Counted from the first letter of the stretch, positions 29,621-42,199 are shown. The stretch: 64,000 nucleotides of DNA from Diatrype stigma (GCA_022225965.2 JAKJXP020000099.1:114848-178847), one strand, 5' to 3'. Numbers and translations: made by a program. Notes: generated from the letters alone by a model not told the origin.

Positions 29621-32182
29621 GACCTTCGTACGACCAATGGGGTGGCCTATCAAATGTGGAAGTGATATCAATGTCTATGTAGTTGGGAGTTGATACCGTG
29701 GTTGGTTGGTCGATACCTCCCGTAAATGTTCGCAAGAAATACCCATGGCGCCCCCATCCGCCACAGGCACACTCTTCGGTATAAGTGTGTTCCGACATGC
29801 ATTATTACCGCGAACATCGGCCGGTCCCAATGTGCGTTACCTATCGAAGGAATATAGCTAATCTACCTAATACCGTCTTGTATACCCCGCTGTGAAGATC
29901 GACTTGCCCCGCCGTGCCCACGAGGCTTTGGTGCAAGCCATGAAGCGGCACAGCAGGAAGCAAATAATGCATGTAGTTAGGGCGTACTTTCAGCGTATTT
30001 AGTAGGAAAGCCGTTGTCAAAAGGACTGATATGCTCGACTAATTATGGGTTGAGAAGTAGAACTATGAACTCGAATGGGGAGGAAAGGGACAGGATGAAA
30101 TGGGAAGAGCTTTGTTGCATAAATGAATCGCTATAATAGCCATCAATGGCCACTGCGTGTTTTAGAGCCTAGTTGCAAGCTTTATGGCTATAGCCCCCTT
30201 TCTTCTTTTTTAAGAAGATTACCAAGCAGGCTAGCAGGCTGGCAGGGCACGTAGATTGCACAATTCACAATGAACGCAATGACAGTTGTGCATTGAGGGA
30301 ATTGTACGTAGGGCTGTAAATCATACCCTAAAAGGGGAAGAAGCGAGATGGAACGGTATCGTGGGGGTGGATCTTGATACAAATCCGGTATAATACCGTA
30401 TTCGTACTAACTACTGAGTGCCGATGAAAACGCCCTTTACCCGCGCCCTAGTACCAAGGGAATAGACAAGGGCTCTTTCCGGAGTTTCACACGTCTAGAA
30501 TGAGAATGATAGGAAACCCGGCGACAAGGACCTGCAGTGCAACCGAAATGATCGTCAAGGCACACTTGGAGAAAGAAAAGAATCAGAAGCATCCATCATG
30601 CTATCTATAAATACGAATGCTATGGGTGGCCTAGGTTAAGGGGCTACGAAGTTTCGGCCCGCGGCCAATAACTCGGGACGATATTTTGTTATCTTACAAG
30701 GCTTGGGGGAGTTTCGGTGGGTACACCCGCATCCTTGTGTTATAACTATAAGCCCCTATGTATAAGAGCCCATATGAAATCTTCAGGAAACATCCTGAGA
30801 TAGTCTACCATAATGCATCATTTGAAACGAGGCCTCATTCTATTCATAACGTCATTTCGGTACACACATTGCAGGCAGCAGTATATCCTATTATGCAGCG
30901 ATCATGGCTACAGCTTTGTAGCTCCGCATTGGGGTTAACATATAAGCCGTGCATCAGATACGTAAAAAAAGCACGATTGATGTGATTCAGCAGGTGTCGC
31001 GATGGATCGATATTGAAAGCATCGTATATGTTAAGGTTTCGGGAGATGTGTGTATATATGGATCCCGTGGGCTGCCGTGGGGGTTACAGCTAAACGCACA
31101 GTACATTGCAAGTATTTTATATCCCACAAGAGCATCCATTAACCCATTCGTGGCATATCATGGGCCATATGGAACCGCTAAGATCTCTGGCGTGTACAAA
31201 GTTTATCTGTCAGATTATGTTGTCGATAAGATTCAGCAAACGTTCACAAAGCCTCGTGCTATGCTGAATATAATTTAGACATCCAGGGCCTAAGCCCTAC
31301 GGGCATGGCTTATGCAAGTTCTCTGGCACTGGCTATAAGCAAACGCATCAATCGATTTACTTTTGTTCGAGGATACCCACCTCCTCTAGTTACAAGGTTG
31401 TCTTTTAGCGAGGGGGGATTGTCTCAGTACTTCACTTTACACATCATACATTCCACCTACGCGATGTTCTAGCGACCTATGCAACTTTAGGAAGGACGAA
31501 TCCTACCTGTCTCAAGCAATTTACTTCGTGGTAGTGATCGACTTTTGCATGGAGGAACCGGTGAGCATAGGGACTGGGGTAGCCAGTGCCGCTTGGGCCT
31601 CGTCAAGGGCTGGTGATTTTTCTGAAGTTACATCGGCTGCTCTGGTTCGTACGTTGGTTGGCTAGAGGCTATGTAATAGACCCCACTGGTAATTTATATA
31701 CACCGGAATGGTACATTCCACGTAGGGGTGCCCTTCAGGGCATTGCCCACGATATTGCGATCCCAGTGATTATGCACGAGGCAACAGTATGTAGGAATCT
31801 CGATTTCCGGATGCCAAGTGCCGTGCCCTTGACTTTGCCCTGCGATATTCCCTTCGCGGAGCCGGGAGCCCTGCCCCGCTGAGGCTCAAATGCCTACGGG
31901 AACTACTGTAAATCGGATATTTAACACATGGCCGTTGCTTAGCGTAGATCCTCAATGCAGTTCTATCTCCAGATTCCCACAGAAACCTTGGCTGTTAGTG
32001 CAGAACACTTTTCTGATCTGATTCGAAGGACGAGTCTATCGAGGTCTTTCTTGTCCTTCCGGAAATCTAAAACCCTATCTGAGATTGTAAAGTTCAAAAC
32101 GTACCCCCTGAACAACTCGAGACCGTTGAGGCCCTGAGTTCGAACAGACCTTGCACTCGGGGGGAACAGCTGGCCGTCCAAA
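29621..32182. other. 2.5-kb gene-poor stretch
   Basis: No gene is recognisable. Frames of about 98-109 codons at 30949-31278 and 31586-31882 begin without ATG and match nothing I know. The sequence is moderately AT-rich and may contain old decayed material. The left end is the promoter of the dehydrogenase; the right end holds the promoter of the rhodopsin-like gene. Confidence 0.4.
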
Positions 32183-33592
32183 ATGTCGTCCGAGCAGCAA
32201 CTACAGAAGTATTACACCGAACTCATCACCGAGTATGCTATCGGAAACATATTCTTGCTGCTACGATTCTACGCCCGATGGAGAGGTGGCGGCTTCAAGA
32301 TATTCGCATTAGATGACTTGTTCGCCCTGGTTGTTATGGTAAGATACCAGACTTACACCAGCCCATAGGGGCTTTGTTCCCCAAGGAAGGATACTCACCG
32401 TAGACAACCACAGATTGTTTGGGCTTGCTACACCGCCCTCGCTTATTCGGTCATGTCTATGCAAACCATCGTGACGCTGAACGATAAAACCGCTGGACAG
32501 GTTCCTCTAGATCAATATCCAGCAATCATCCATGGAAGCAAAGTGCTCTTTGCGACTTGGTTCATGTATATATCCTTCGCCTGGTCTGTTAAAGGTGTGG
32601 CCTTGTCGCTGATCGCCCGAGTCGCGTACGTTAGTCCCGTCCCTGTGTACGTGGATAACCGCTGACACATTGCTCCTTTAGCCACGGTCTTCCACTTGAG
32701 ATGAAGCTCGTCAAAGGTGTAGCTGTCTTCAGCATATTCACATACATAGCATCTGTGCTTTGCCATCTTCTACAGTGTATACCCGTCGAGAGGTCCTGGC
32801 AGGTGAATCCTTATCCGGGAGGTATGTGAAAATCGCTTCTCTTTGCCCGGAGACTAAGCTGATGGTGATCTAGATAACTGCGGCGCTCGCACGTTCAACT
32901 ACTACTTTATAGGAACACTAAACCCGCTGTAGGCTTACATGTACGCATCTATTGGTGATACCTGCGAATGTTAATTGTTATCTCAGTACCGACCTGCTCT
33001 GCATTGCCCTTCCGATCCCGATTTTGATCAAGCTCAACGCTTCGCTGGTTCGCAAAATACTCCTGGCACCACTTCTTTCCTCGGGAATGTTCGTTAGTAT
33101 GTGAAGCCTAAGCCACTCACACTCGCGGACACTCCATCACGCTTGTGGAACTTCGCGACTCAAAGTTCAAACTAGCTTCCAATTGACACCCCCAGCCACG
33201 AGTAGCTCAGAGACTAACGCACAATATTCACAGTGGTTGCCTCGATTCTACGGTCGTACTACTCCCTGCAGACTATCGAATTTCTCATGGACTCCGCACA
33301 CTGGACATCCCGAGAGTGCTTTGTCGGCGTCGCCGCCGTTAGCTTCCCATGCTACAGACCCTTGTTCATGAAGTCGACGTGGATGAGAAGCAGCCAAGGA
33401 TCCGGCAGTTGGTCTAGCAAGCAGACTCCGAGCCAACCTCAGTTCGAACTATCAAATAGGGGGAAATGGACAGCCGGCGCCCGGGCAATGAGGAGGCTAT
33501 CGTCCACTGAGAGCGAGGAACGCATTGTCGAGAAGGACGAAAACGATCATGATATCAGAGTGACGAAAGAGTACACTGTGTCCCGGGACTGA
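32183..33592 (+). CDS. Rhodopsin-like integral membrane protein 1 (PTH11/SAT4-type)
   Basis: Seven-helix fungal membrane protein of the rhodopsin-domain family, 343 aa. Six exons: 32183-32338, 32414-32625, 32682-32821, 32874-32928, 32987-33096 and 33234-33592. Every intron is GT-AG and the joins are in frame. Family landmarks: LLLRFYARWRGGG with FALDDLFA after helix 1, KVLFATWFMYISFAWSVKGVALSLIAR, the Cys-rich CHLLQCIPVERSW, the CGARTFNYYFIGTLNPLTDLLCIALPIPIL stretch (helices 5-6) and MFVMVASILRSYY. The long C-terminal tail is hydrophilic and charged. Members are thought to be plasma-membrane receptors or sensors; none has a clear ligand. It is convergent with the BTB gene. Confidence 0.88.
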
Positions 33593-33838
33593 TATGAAGA
33601 ATCACGGGGGTTGGATACATGAACTGCATGCTTTCATATTTACGAGAAAGAATGACAATTTCGTACGGGGCGGGCATACACATAACAATACAGATCCAGA
33701 CAGGTAATAGAACGACCATAAATGACGGAAACCTGGCGAAGGTAACAATGCAAAGGAAGTACGTGTACCTAGGTAACAAACAGTCTCGGTCTTCTCTCAG
33801 ACAACACACACACACACACACCACCACCAACCCCGGTC
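33593..33838. other. Convergent 3' region with (AC)n microsatellite
   Basis: Only 246 bp separate the stops of the rhodopsin-like and BTB genes. A (AC)9 run lies at about 33804-33821. Confidence 0.7.
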
Positions 33839-35125
33839 CTAAGCCCGGCTGCCGGCCCTAACACCATTCGCCCCGCCCCCGCCCTCGCCACGCATCCGCA
33901 TCAGCAGATCGAAGCTCAGCTCCAGCCCGCGGATGGCGTCCTGGACGGGCGGCCGCGCCAGCAGCTCCGGGTGGGCCTGCACGGCGCCCAGGACGGCGTC
34001 GCGCAGCCGCCGGTCGCCGCGGTCCGTCGACGTGTAGGCCTCGCGCGCCGCGCGCAGGAACTCGTCCGTAGCCCAGTCCCGGCAGACGCCGCGCTCGAAC
34101 CGGTCCGCCGCCAGCGCCGCGAGGCCCGAAACGCCGTACTTGGTTGCTAGCGCGTAGAGCTGCGCGTGGATCGTTAGGTTGTTGGGGCTATTACTACTGC
34201 TAGGGGTGGCAACGATAGTGGGTTCGGGGGCGGTGGTAGGAGGAGGGCTGGGGGCCTGATGCTTGTTGTTTGGCGCGATTGCCTTTGGAATGGTGATGGT
34301 GGTGGCAGTCATAACAGGGGCGCCGGCGAGGGTGGGGACCTTGTTGGTAGATGATGGTGGCGGTTGCTGCTGTTTGATCTCTGAGGGGGCTCGCGGCATA
34401 GCATCTGGAGAAGTGGCGGTAGGTTCAGACAGTGGATCGACTGGGGTGTTGCGGCGCTTCTTCTTCTTTGACTTCTTGGGCCCGGCCTCGGAGCTGGTCT
34501 CTCCTGTTCCGGTGGGGGAGTTTGCAGCGGCAGCGTGAGTGGACTGCCCCTTTTCAGTCGAATGTTCTACGGTGCCGTGGATCGGTTCATTGATGGCGTC
34601 CGCGGCGGGGTGATGGTTCTTATCAACATCTCCATTCTTGTTCTTCTCTAAATGGTTGGAGTCGGAAGGGGAGTTGGCTTGCGGTACCTGGTGCACATTG
34701 GCCTCTCCTCCCCTATTTACTTGCACCTCGGGATAGTCGAGATGGTATAAGTAATGCAGCATGAAGCTGATTGCTTGCGGGTCATCATCGATAAGGGTGA
34801 GAGTCTCATTGTCGTATCTCTGGGCCGCTTATGGTTAGCTATGCAACATGTGTCCAAGGGTAGCATACAGTTTACCTCTGGAAGGCTGTTACTTAACATG
34901 TCCGTGAGCCCCTTGGACCGTGGAAGCACTACGGCCTTATGGACCTTATGTTCGTCATCCCCACATTGAAGAACCAGATCGGAGTAAGCTGATGTTTTGT
35001 ATAGCCTGTGTATATCTGTAAGTTCTCTTCGTACCCTTCAAATCATTGCAGTGTAAGAAGAGGTCACCGTAGCCCACATACTCCTTGAGTGAGATGAGAA
35101 GCTCGTCGACGTATGGCGAACTCAT
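33839..35125 (-). CDS. BTB/POZ domain protein
   Basis: Probable adaptor protein with an N-terminal BTB domain, 383 aa in the model. Exons: 35068-35125, 34876-34988 and 33839-34819. Joins give a standard BTB core: YSDLVLQCGDDEHKVHKAVV, then SKGLTDMLSNSLPERYDNETLTLIDDD, then FMLHYLYHLDYPE. After the BTB half comes a long low-complexity insert (about 85-250) rich in Pro, Ser, Thr and Lys, with a basic run (KKSKKKKRR). The usual BACK-like end follows: IHAQLYALATKYGVSGLAALAADRFE and ATDEFLRAAREAYTSTD. The second exon is sure. The first splice donor (TACG|GTGACC) is one of several options, so the first 20 residues are less certain. Role: protein-protein contact, perhaps a Cul3 adaptor. Confidence 0.8.
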
Positions 35126-36952
35126 TCTGTCTTCAGGCAATAGCCCCTATTTTCCCCTTTAGGTCTCAAAAGTTTTCAGGGACCGGGAAGAGTGTTGCGC
35201 TTATAGCAAGTGTTTATGAGGGCTTGGGCGCCCTCTATATGTGATTCATAGAAGCGCTGGATCAAATCCACTCCTCGAGTTCGAGAAAAGCCCTTCCTGA
35301 ACCGGGCGTTCAAGCCGCGAATCGTCTCATCCGGCAATTCGATAGTCAAACACCGGATATCGTACCCGAGAAATCCGCCCATGACCTCTGTTACACAACA
35401 TCCAGACGGATGTCACCGTTGCTGTCCGACGTGGCTCCACGAATGATTAGTTCTCCAGAGCTCTGTCGTTATTTGTAGGTGTAGCTTATTGGTAGCCCTG
35501 GATGCTTCTTCATTCTCAACCGCCATGCACGAAAACGTGTCACCTTAAACCGCGACAGATCTCCCACATTGCTAAATGACTTTGGCTGGGCGTTCCTACG
35601 TTGAAACGGCGTGTATAGTGGGTGATTGGTCTTTGGAATGAATCATCCCCCATCCCCCCCCGACCCGATAGACCACTAGACCACACCTTAGAGCGAGGGC
35701 GTTCGCGGGGTTGAGGTTCGTCCACTTTGCACCAAGGTTATATCTGATGAGGCTTTGCATTTTCCAGGAATATGGTTTCAATATTATCCTTGGGATGGTG
35801 GGAATCATACTGCCCGACGAGGCTGTTGTCGTGACCATACAGTACATGTCCTCGAAGTCGTAGAAGCCTGACCAGGGCCCAACTTGGCCTCGGCGTATAT
35901 AAAGAGTCCTCTATATAAAGGCAAGGTGAAATCAACATCAATAATTTCACTTCCATGCTGAACATGCCAATCAAATGATAGACATGTCAACGTTGCATAT
36001 GCAGTTCTTACTGGGTATACATCCATGCATTGATGCCGCCCTTCAATCGTAGACTTCCAATCACCCCCTCAATCCGTGACGCCCCGTTTGTATGAACCAA
36101 CTTCTGACTGGGAATGGAGTAAGGCTCAAGGAATATGAAAACAATGACATGTCAGAGTAGGATATAAGCGCACATGTTGGCTTTACGGTTATAGTTGCTA
36201 AATCACTTATAAATAGAATGAGGAAACAGGATAGTTAGATGTGTCTTTCTCCAACCTGTCGGTACTATTTGATGTTTATTCTTTCTCAAAATATATGGTA
36301 TAATGAACTCTTGCCGGCTTGATTCATCTCCCTTGGAGGATCCTCTATGTGTTCGGTGTGAGATATCCAATCCATGCAGCCAACAAGTCCGGCGCTGTTA
36401 TCCAATCAAGAAGTTCCTCGCTTACGAATAATCAGCTTGTCACTCTCTGTCAACCACACCAAAGAAGAATACCACAGCGCCGCCCCCGCAGTCGCAGGTA
36501 TGCAGCTAAAGCGCGGAGTCTGCGGGGTTCGCGGGGACGGCCTAAGGTGAGTCAGATACGATCCTTGCTGCAGTATAAATCAAGGTTGTGACCTGGTCTT
36601 CACATAGCTTCGATATCTGTACCTGCTCTGTATAGATCGCGCGGCCGTTGACCCCGCGAAGGATTCGACTAGTACCCGACGTTCGTCATTAGGCTCCACT
36701 CTCCGATGGTTTTCTATACATCGCTCAATGGCAAACGGTATATCCTTTGAAGTGTGTCCAGTGATTGGCTACATGGATCAAATTGGTGGTTTCAGGGGAG
36801 GCTAGTTATAGTATATGTCAGGTTAGCATGAGTACGCTGGTCTTTGTCCTTGGCATAAAAAATGATCACTCGTTTCCAAGGAGCTAGAGCGGTCGTGGTG
36901 TTAGTATTGGGGTCATTGAATGATGCCTAAATATTTGACTTGTCGTTGATGG
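35126..36952. other. 1.8-kb gene-poor stretch
   Basis: No recognisable gene. Short frames on both strands have no family signature. TAGCCCCTATTT occurs at 35141-35152, just upstream of the BTB start codon. The rest looks like unique non-coding or long-decayed DNA. Confidence 0.4.
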
Positions 36953-38010
36953 TTATTCTAGCAGAGCTGCTTGTGCCCATAGTACAGGAAGGAGCCCCAG
37001 TAATGACATCCATCCCCACATCAAACTTCCCTTAGGATATTGCAATATCATCGTGTAGAATGCCATTACGATAGCCACACGAAGTATACTCCCAACAACC
37101 AAGGGAGTCCTCACTTGGATGCCTAGCCAAACAAGTGATATACCCTTCGTAATCAGCGAGTCGAGCAAGGTGCCCAAACCACCCATCAGAAGTAGCATGT
37201 TGGTCTTTCCTAGCCTCACAGGTAGGGTTTTCATGCCATCATTTTCGTCTTCAGCAATATCTCTGGTATCACACGCAGTCTCTCGAAAGAACTGGTACAA
37301 GACTGCAACGCAAAGACTTCTCGTGCGAATAGCCTGTTCGTTACATAGTGTGCCGTCCTTGGCGTGGCAGAAATAGAACATACTGGTGTCGGCGGTGGCA
37401 TAGCCCATGCAAACTGCCACGACAAGAGACTTAGTCTCTCGAAGCTGTCGTTTGTGTGAGCGCTAAGAACCACTAGTAAGGATCAATAGACGTACAACAG
37501 TCTTCGGTTTGAACAGGTTGAACCCAGTGGACAAGGAGAACGAGGGGATACACTATGAATTTGGAGTTAGCTATTGTCCCCAGGTAAAAAGATTGTGGAA
37601 TAGCTTACAGGCGTGCCCCAACATAATCCGATCAATGAAAACCTATAAAGTTGTATCGCGGTTTGAAGGCCAGAATAGAATGTGCAAACCAGAACTACTG
37701 TCCAAAGGGAGTAGATCCAGCATCGCCATAGACACTTCCGAGGTCGACTCAAAAGTGGAATGTCCTTGTAAGTGTCGTAGGCTCAGACATACGGTTAGTA
37801 TCTGACGAAGTCTTGACAGTAGATCACACATGACTTACAGTCAACAAGAGCTGCTCCTGATCCTATCATCCCTAGAAGAGCAATAGGGTACTGATATGAG
37901 CCCGTCGCAGTTTTGATGGCCCCTAGACACGGGGCAAGATGTCCGATGCCCATCAGAACTGGAAGTAATACAATATTGCGAAAACTGTTCCATCTTGAAG
38001 TGCATTCCAT
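36953..38010 (-). CDS. UbiA-family prenyltransferase or terpene cyclase
   Basis: Polytopic membrane enzyme of the UbiA superfamily, 303 aa in the model. Exons: 37839-38010, 37609-37781, 37496-37552 and 36953-37462. Removing the first intron creates the first Asp-rich motif DSYDTYKD (DxxDxxxD) from two exons, strong support for the splice. The second Asp-rich motif is CDTRDIAEDENDGMKTLPVR. Several hydrophobic helices surround both, as the Mg-diphosphate site requires. Such enzymes prenylate an aromatic acceptor or, in some fungi, cyclise isoprenyl diphosphates. The third intron (37463-37495) would be only 33 nt, unusually short, so either the model is slightly wrong there or the gene is damaged. 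The start ATG at 38010 gives MECTSRWNSFRN. P450-2 starts 1.4 kb away on the other strand. Confidence 0.78.
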
Positions 38011-39435
38011 TTTGGCACATGTGGTATGTCTCGATTTCAAATCGACTTTATCATTGACCGAATCTGCACAGGAAACTCTACCAGATATCTCATGGTCTTC
38101 GTAAGAAAGTGATCAACAACATATAATCTCAAAGGCCCAGCAGGGTAGCGGGGACATCTCAGTACGTCCTGTAGATAAACCACAGTGTTGCCCCACGCTA
38201 TGTCTTCCCATGAGGATCCGGAGTTCGACACTAGCATAATGGTGTGCTGGATCCACGCTGAGTAGTATCTTGGTTTCGTCAAAGGGAATCCCGCTACTGC
38301 ATGATATCATAGACCATGGCTGGTTTCATATCGACGGTTATGTATTATCTTCCCTCATTTTCACCAAAATTGGTAAGATGATTGGTCTCACCACGCCTGA
38401 CAGACATTATGCATGGAATGGCCTGATCCTCCCGTCATCGGAGGCCGTAATGTGTCAAGGGTGTCTATGGTGGACTGACCTACGGAACCTCACCCGGTAG
38501 TCAGCGACTAAATCCAAGTCCTTCGAGGCCTTCCCGAAAGGCAGATAGTAAGTACATGTAGTGATGTTCCAATGCATATGCAATATAACACAATGGGCTT
38601 ACGGTCGACGGTGAGATACGAACTTCGCAAAATTTGTCCTACTATGTTGCCGGGTTTATCACGAGCTATGGGGCTGCATTCCAAGGTAGAAGAATCTATA
38701 TTATCATTATATTATGTTGATTGTGATCCAAGCCAAGTTATATATTATCTCCCTGAACGCCCGAAACCAATGGCTAGGCCCTATTGACCCAGTTTTATTG
38801 ATAGCCCCTATTTCGCTCCACTTAGATGGTACAAAATTACTTCAAACATAGCGCTTCTAGCCGCATATAAAGAACCATTGTCACATGAAGAGTATACACA
38901 TGCTTTTCCATACATTTACTATATAGTAAGCCGATAATAAACACATAGTATCATCATTGCAATCATTGGGTGTGGACGCTGCACCTGACTTACACTCAAG
39001 ATTATTCTTGCCTCATCTGGTAACAACAAGGGTGCGCCCCATGTTAACACAATCCTACGGTCCAACTCGATAAGGCAGGAGATCAGCGGGTCGGTTATCG
39101 TGAGAACCGCTCGAGGGCATCCCAAGCCCATGACGACGCATTCGTGCCACTGGCTTCATGCATGATTAGAGTATAGTTATGAGGGGTAGGATTCGATCGC
39201 GGGGTTTGCATTAGGGCTATAGCGACCTCGGATTGCTTCCCAAAAAGTCGAGCTCAGAAGATCCCCGTTCAACTTGATGCTCGCTGACGGCATAAGCTGG
39301 GAAAGAATCTCATGAGTATAGTAATCGACATAGTCTGAACCCCTTCATAGTTTGCGAAAGAACTGAATTCTCTTTATACCCCCTTCAAGACTGCACTTCA
39401 TCGGCCTATGATTTACCTCCCACGAAGGTCACGAT
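38011..39435. promoter_or_regulatory. Divergent region between UbiA and P450-2
   Basis: Carries the promoters of both genes. Open minus-strand frames at 38037-38310 and 38919-39131 contain protein-like segments, but no intron joins them in frame to the UbiA gene and I recognise no family; decayed coding sequence is possible. The motif TAGCCCCTATTT appears at 38803-38814. Confidence 0.4.
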
Positions 39436-41225
39436 ATGGATCCTAATACTGCGAGTACATTTCTATGGCTCGCGCCTCGCGTTGTGGTCTATGCCACGAT
39501 AGCCGTTGCCATAGCCTGGTTAGGGCACCTTCTAGAACCAGCATTGACGGCTTCGTTCTCCCAGAAGTATGATGCGTATCCATGGGTGAAGGGCGAACGT
39601 GGACTCCTCCAGTTCTTCTCGATAGTTCACGAGTGTGTTTTTCATGCTGGGGGGTTATTCAAGTCTCTATATGAGAAGGTAAGGAAGCAGTCCGACGGTT
39701 CCATTCTGAAGTATCGGGAGCTGATATCAACCAGATGCGCAACTCTACCAACAAGTTATTCTTGATCCCATTTCCGCATTCAAACACAGGTTTCATGTTA
39801 CTCCTTCCTGTAGATCTCATCGGGGAATATGCCAAACAGCCTGAAGACGTGGTCTCGTTTGACAAATACGTGCGAGAGGTGATGCATGCAAGATACAGCT
39901 TGTTCGGGGATAACATGCTCGACAACAATATCCAGAAGCCCATCGTGCGGAAGGAGCTTGTGCAAAAGCTCCGCTTCAAGATCGACATGATGAACGAGGA
40001 GATGGTTGCAGCCTTGAACGATGCACTGACCTCACAAATGGACAAGAACGGCGAGATCAGAATAAATGTCTGGGATACCGCTATGAAGTTCTTGTCACGA
40101 ACGAGCAACAGGATCATCGTCGGCTATCCTCTGTGCCGCAACGAGGAGTACCTCGAGGCCACAATCGATTATGCGGTCAACATGTTCTCGTTGGCTATTT
40201 ACGTACGATTCATCCCACCGTTTCTAAGGCCGTACGTATCCAGTCCCCTAGGGCGTGGGTAGTCAATCCAGTATTAAGCCCTTCAACAGGTTGTTAGCGC
40301 CACTTGTACAAAGACGGTTGAGGCGAGATCGCGAAATAGTGGCCAAGCATGCGCTCCCCTATATTGTAGAAAGAATGCAGATTCTCGATGAATCTGAAAG
40401 CACGGGAAAGGAGCCCAACTTGCCGGTATGTGTCCTCATTCGGGCCAATACCTATCCATTGCCTTTTCAAGCAAAATTGGTGTCAGATCTGATCTGATGT
40501 CTCAGAACGACCTCCTTACAGCAGTCATGAAGGTGGCCAAGAATGACCCGAACTCACATATCGAATATACACCAATGATGCTAGTCAACAGGGTCCTCAC
40601 TTTTAACTTCTTACAGTCGTATTCCAATACACTCACATTCAGCAATGCCATGTATGACCTTGTGGGGCTTCCCCAGGGGGTATTCGACGAGACCGTGGCC
40701 GACCTGCGGGAAGAGGTTGCCTCAGCGTTGAAGGAAGCAGGAGGCTACAATGCCGATTTCGTGGGCAAGCTGGATTTCATGGATTCTTTCTACCGCGAGA
40801 GTCTCCGCTCAAACCCGGTCGGGGATGTTGGCCTCGAGCGGACAATTGTCTCCGAGGGCGGGTTCACCTTCTCGAACGGCCTGCACGTGCCCAAGGGCGC
40901 CACCCTCGCCGCGCCCATACGGGGCATCCAGACCGACCAGAAGTACTACCCGGGCGGCTTCAATCCGAGGCGTGCTCTCGAGGACCCGGCGCGCCCGAAG
41001 GTGACGACCTTGTCACCGGACTTCCTCATCTTCGGCCTGGGCAGGCCCGCATGCCCGGGGAGGTGGTTCGCGATCACCCTCCAGAAACTGGCTATGTCGC
41101 ATATTCTCATGGACTACGACATCGAGTGTCTTGGAAAGCGCCCGCAAGGTGTGCGCAAGGTGACCTTGATCGAGCCCCGGGATAGGACACGACGGATCGT
41201 TTTGAGGAAGAGAAAATCCGGCTGA
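39436..41225 (+). CDS. Cytochrome P450 monooxygenase (P450-2)
   Basis: Second intact fungal P450, 537 aa, four exons: 39436-39678, 39735-40231, 40272-40425 and 40506-41225. The joins give LYEKMRNSTNKLFLIPFP, FLRPIKPFNRLL and EPNLPNDLLTAV, all in frame. An N-terminal membrane helix (VVVYATIAVAIAWLGHLL) is present. The K-helix ExxR is YRESLRSNP and the heme loop is FGLGRPACPGRWFA with the axial Cys. The I-helix region (VLTFNFLQSYSNTLTFSNA) lacks the usual AGxDT/S threonine pattern, which can change oxygen activation or allow unusual chemistry. It is more distant from P450-1 than a recent duplicate would be. Next to UbiA it is a natural tailoring candidate. Confidence 0.9.
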
Positions 41226-41374
41226 GGCGACACCTGTCAACTCCCTTATACACACTTGCGAAATGAGACTTCCAGTATACGAGCACTAGCTGGCTCGAGG
41301 CAAGATAACTGCACATTTGGATGGTAATATAACGTGTTTTATGCTCTCTGCTCTCTGCTCAAGTGTCAATGCCT

Positions 41375-41613
41375 CTACCTCCCCCCCACCCCCAAGCCAA
41401 TTATTCGGCCATTGCCCGTCAATGCTTGGGGAACAAGTCGAAATGTCTCATCGACAACACCATTATGATGTGGGAGAAGAACCAAAGCATTGGGGTCACT
41501 AAAATCGATCTCGCGAATTTCTGAACGAATGATTTCGCCATGTTTTGGGTGTTTCGAAAGAAACCACCAAATAGTGATCAACGAGGCGCGGACAGTATCA
41601 CTATAATCATCAT
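41375..41613 (-). pseudogene. Relic of a third cytochrome P450
   Basis: An exon-like minus-strand piece reads SDTVRASLITIWWFLSKHPKH (the I-helix and what follows), then REIDFSDPNALVLLPHHNGVVDETFRLVP with the K-helix ExxR as ETFR, then QALTGNGR. A possible AG acceptor lies just before SDT. The frame ends soon after ExxR (IIGLGVGGR then stop), before any heme loop, and no heme-binding Cys motif follows downstream. The sequence differs from P450-1 and P450-2, so it is a separate family member. It overlaps the start of an unrelated plus-strand open frame. Confidence 0.7.
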
Positions 41614-41674
41614 GAGTTTGAAATGTTCATAGTCGGATATCATAAGACAGGAGAAGAGATCACAGAAGTAGTAA

Positions 41675-42199
41675 ATGGGAAACCATGGGTTCTTACCTTC
41701 CGGCAACCACAGCTGTAACAACTGGTCCACCCAAAAGGCTTTGGCGAGCTTCAACCTCATCGAACCCCTATTTAGGCAGCGCGTTATAGGGATCAGCGTT
41801 AGAATGGCATGTGGTATATTGGTGGCTTGGCTGATACCAATGGACCTATATAAACGAGTCTCGCAGCTTTTAAGGTATCAATCCCAGGGTTTTCTCTGGC
41901 CCTATACGACCAAAGTACCATGCATTGCGTGGTACAAGCCCCTAACCCCACATCAGATCCTGGTCAACATCTTTGGCGATTCTGCGCCTTACACGGGACC
42001 CACCAAGTGTATCTTGTTGGCGAAAATATGGTACGAGTTTATGCAAAGGTATTGTCCCATTCAAAAGGTCACAGATAGGGATAGATTCGGATACAGTTTT
42101 TGTCATGCAGAGGAAAAGAAGGGATCTCTAATCCAAGGAGCAGAAGAGCTCTATGTGCAGTATGCCAAGCCTCTAGGTGCCGATCACCTGGTTATGTAA
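41675..42199 (+). CDS. Unassigned open frame, doubtful
   Basis: A 174-codon ATG-initiated frame (MGNHGFLPSGNH...). It has a hydrophobic stretch (MACGILVAWLIPMDLY) but no family match I can name. It partly overlaps the region antisense to the P450 relic. It could be chance or a degraded gene. Confidence 0.2.
   Translation: MGNHGFLPSGNHSCNNWSTQKALASFNLIEPLFRQRVIGISVRMACGILVAWLIPMDLYKRVSQLLRYQSQGFLWPYTTKVPCIAWYKPLTPHQILVNIFGDSAPYTGPTKCILLAKIWYEFMQRYCPIQKVTDRDRFGYSFCHAEEKKGSLIQGAEELYVQYAKPLGADHLVM

Noticed and set aside
38037..38310. Possible upstream exon of the UbiA gene
   Set aside because: The frame carries protein-like text, but no GT-AG intron joins it in phase to the exon starting at 38010, and the UbiA family normally starts near the first helix found there.
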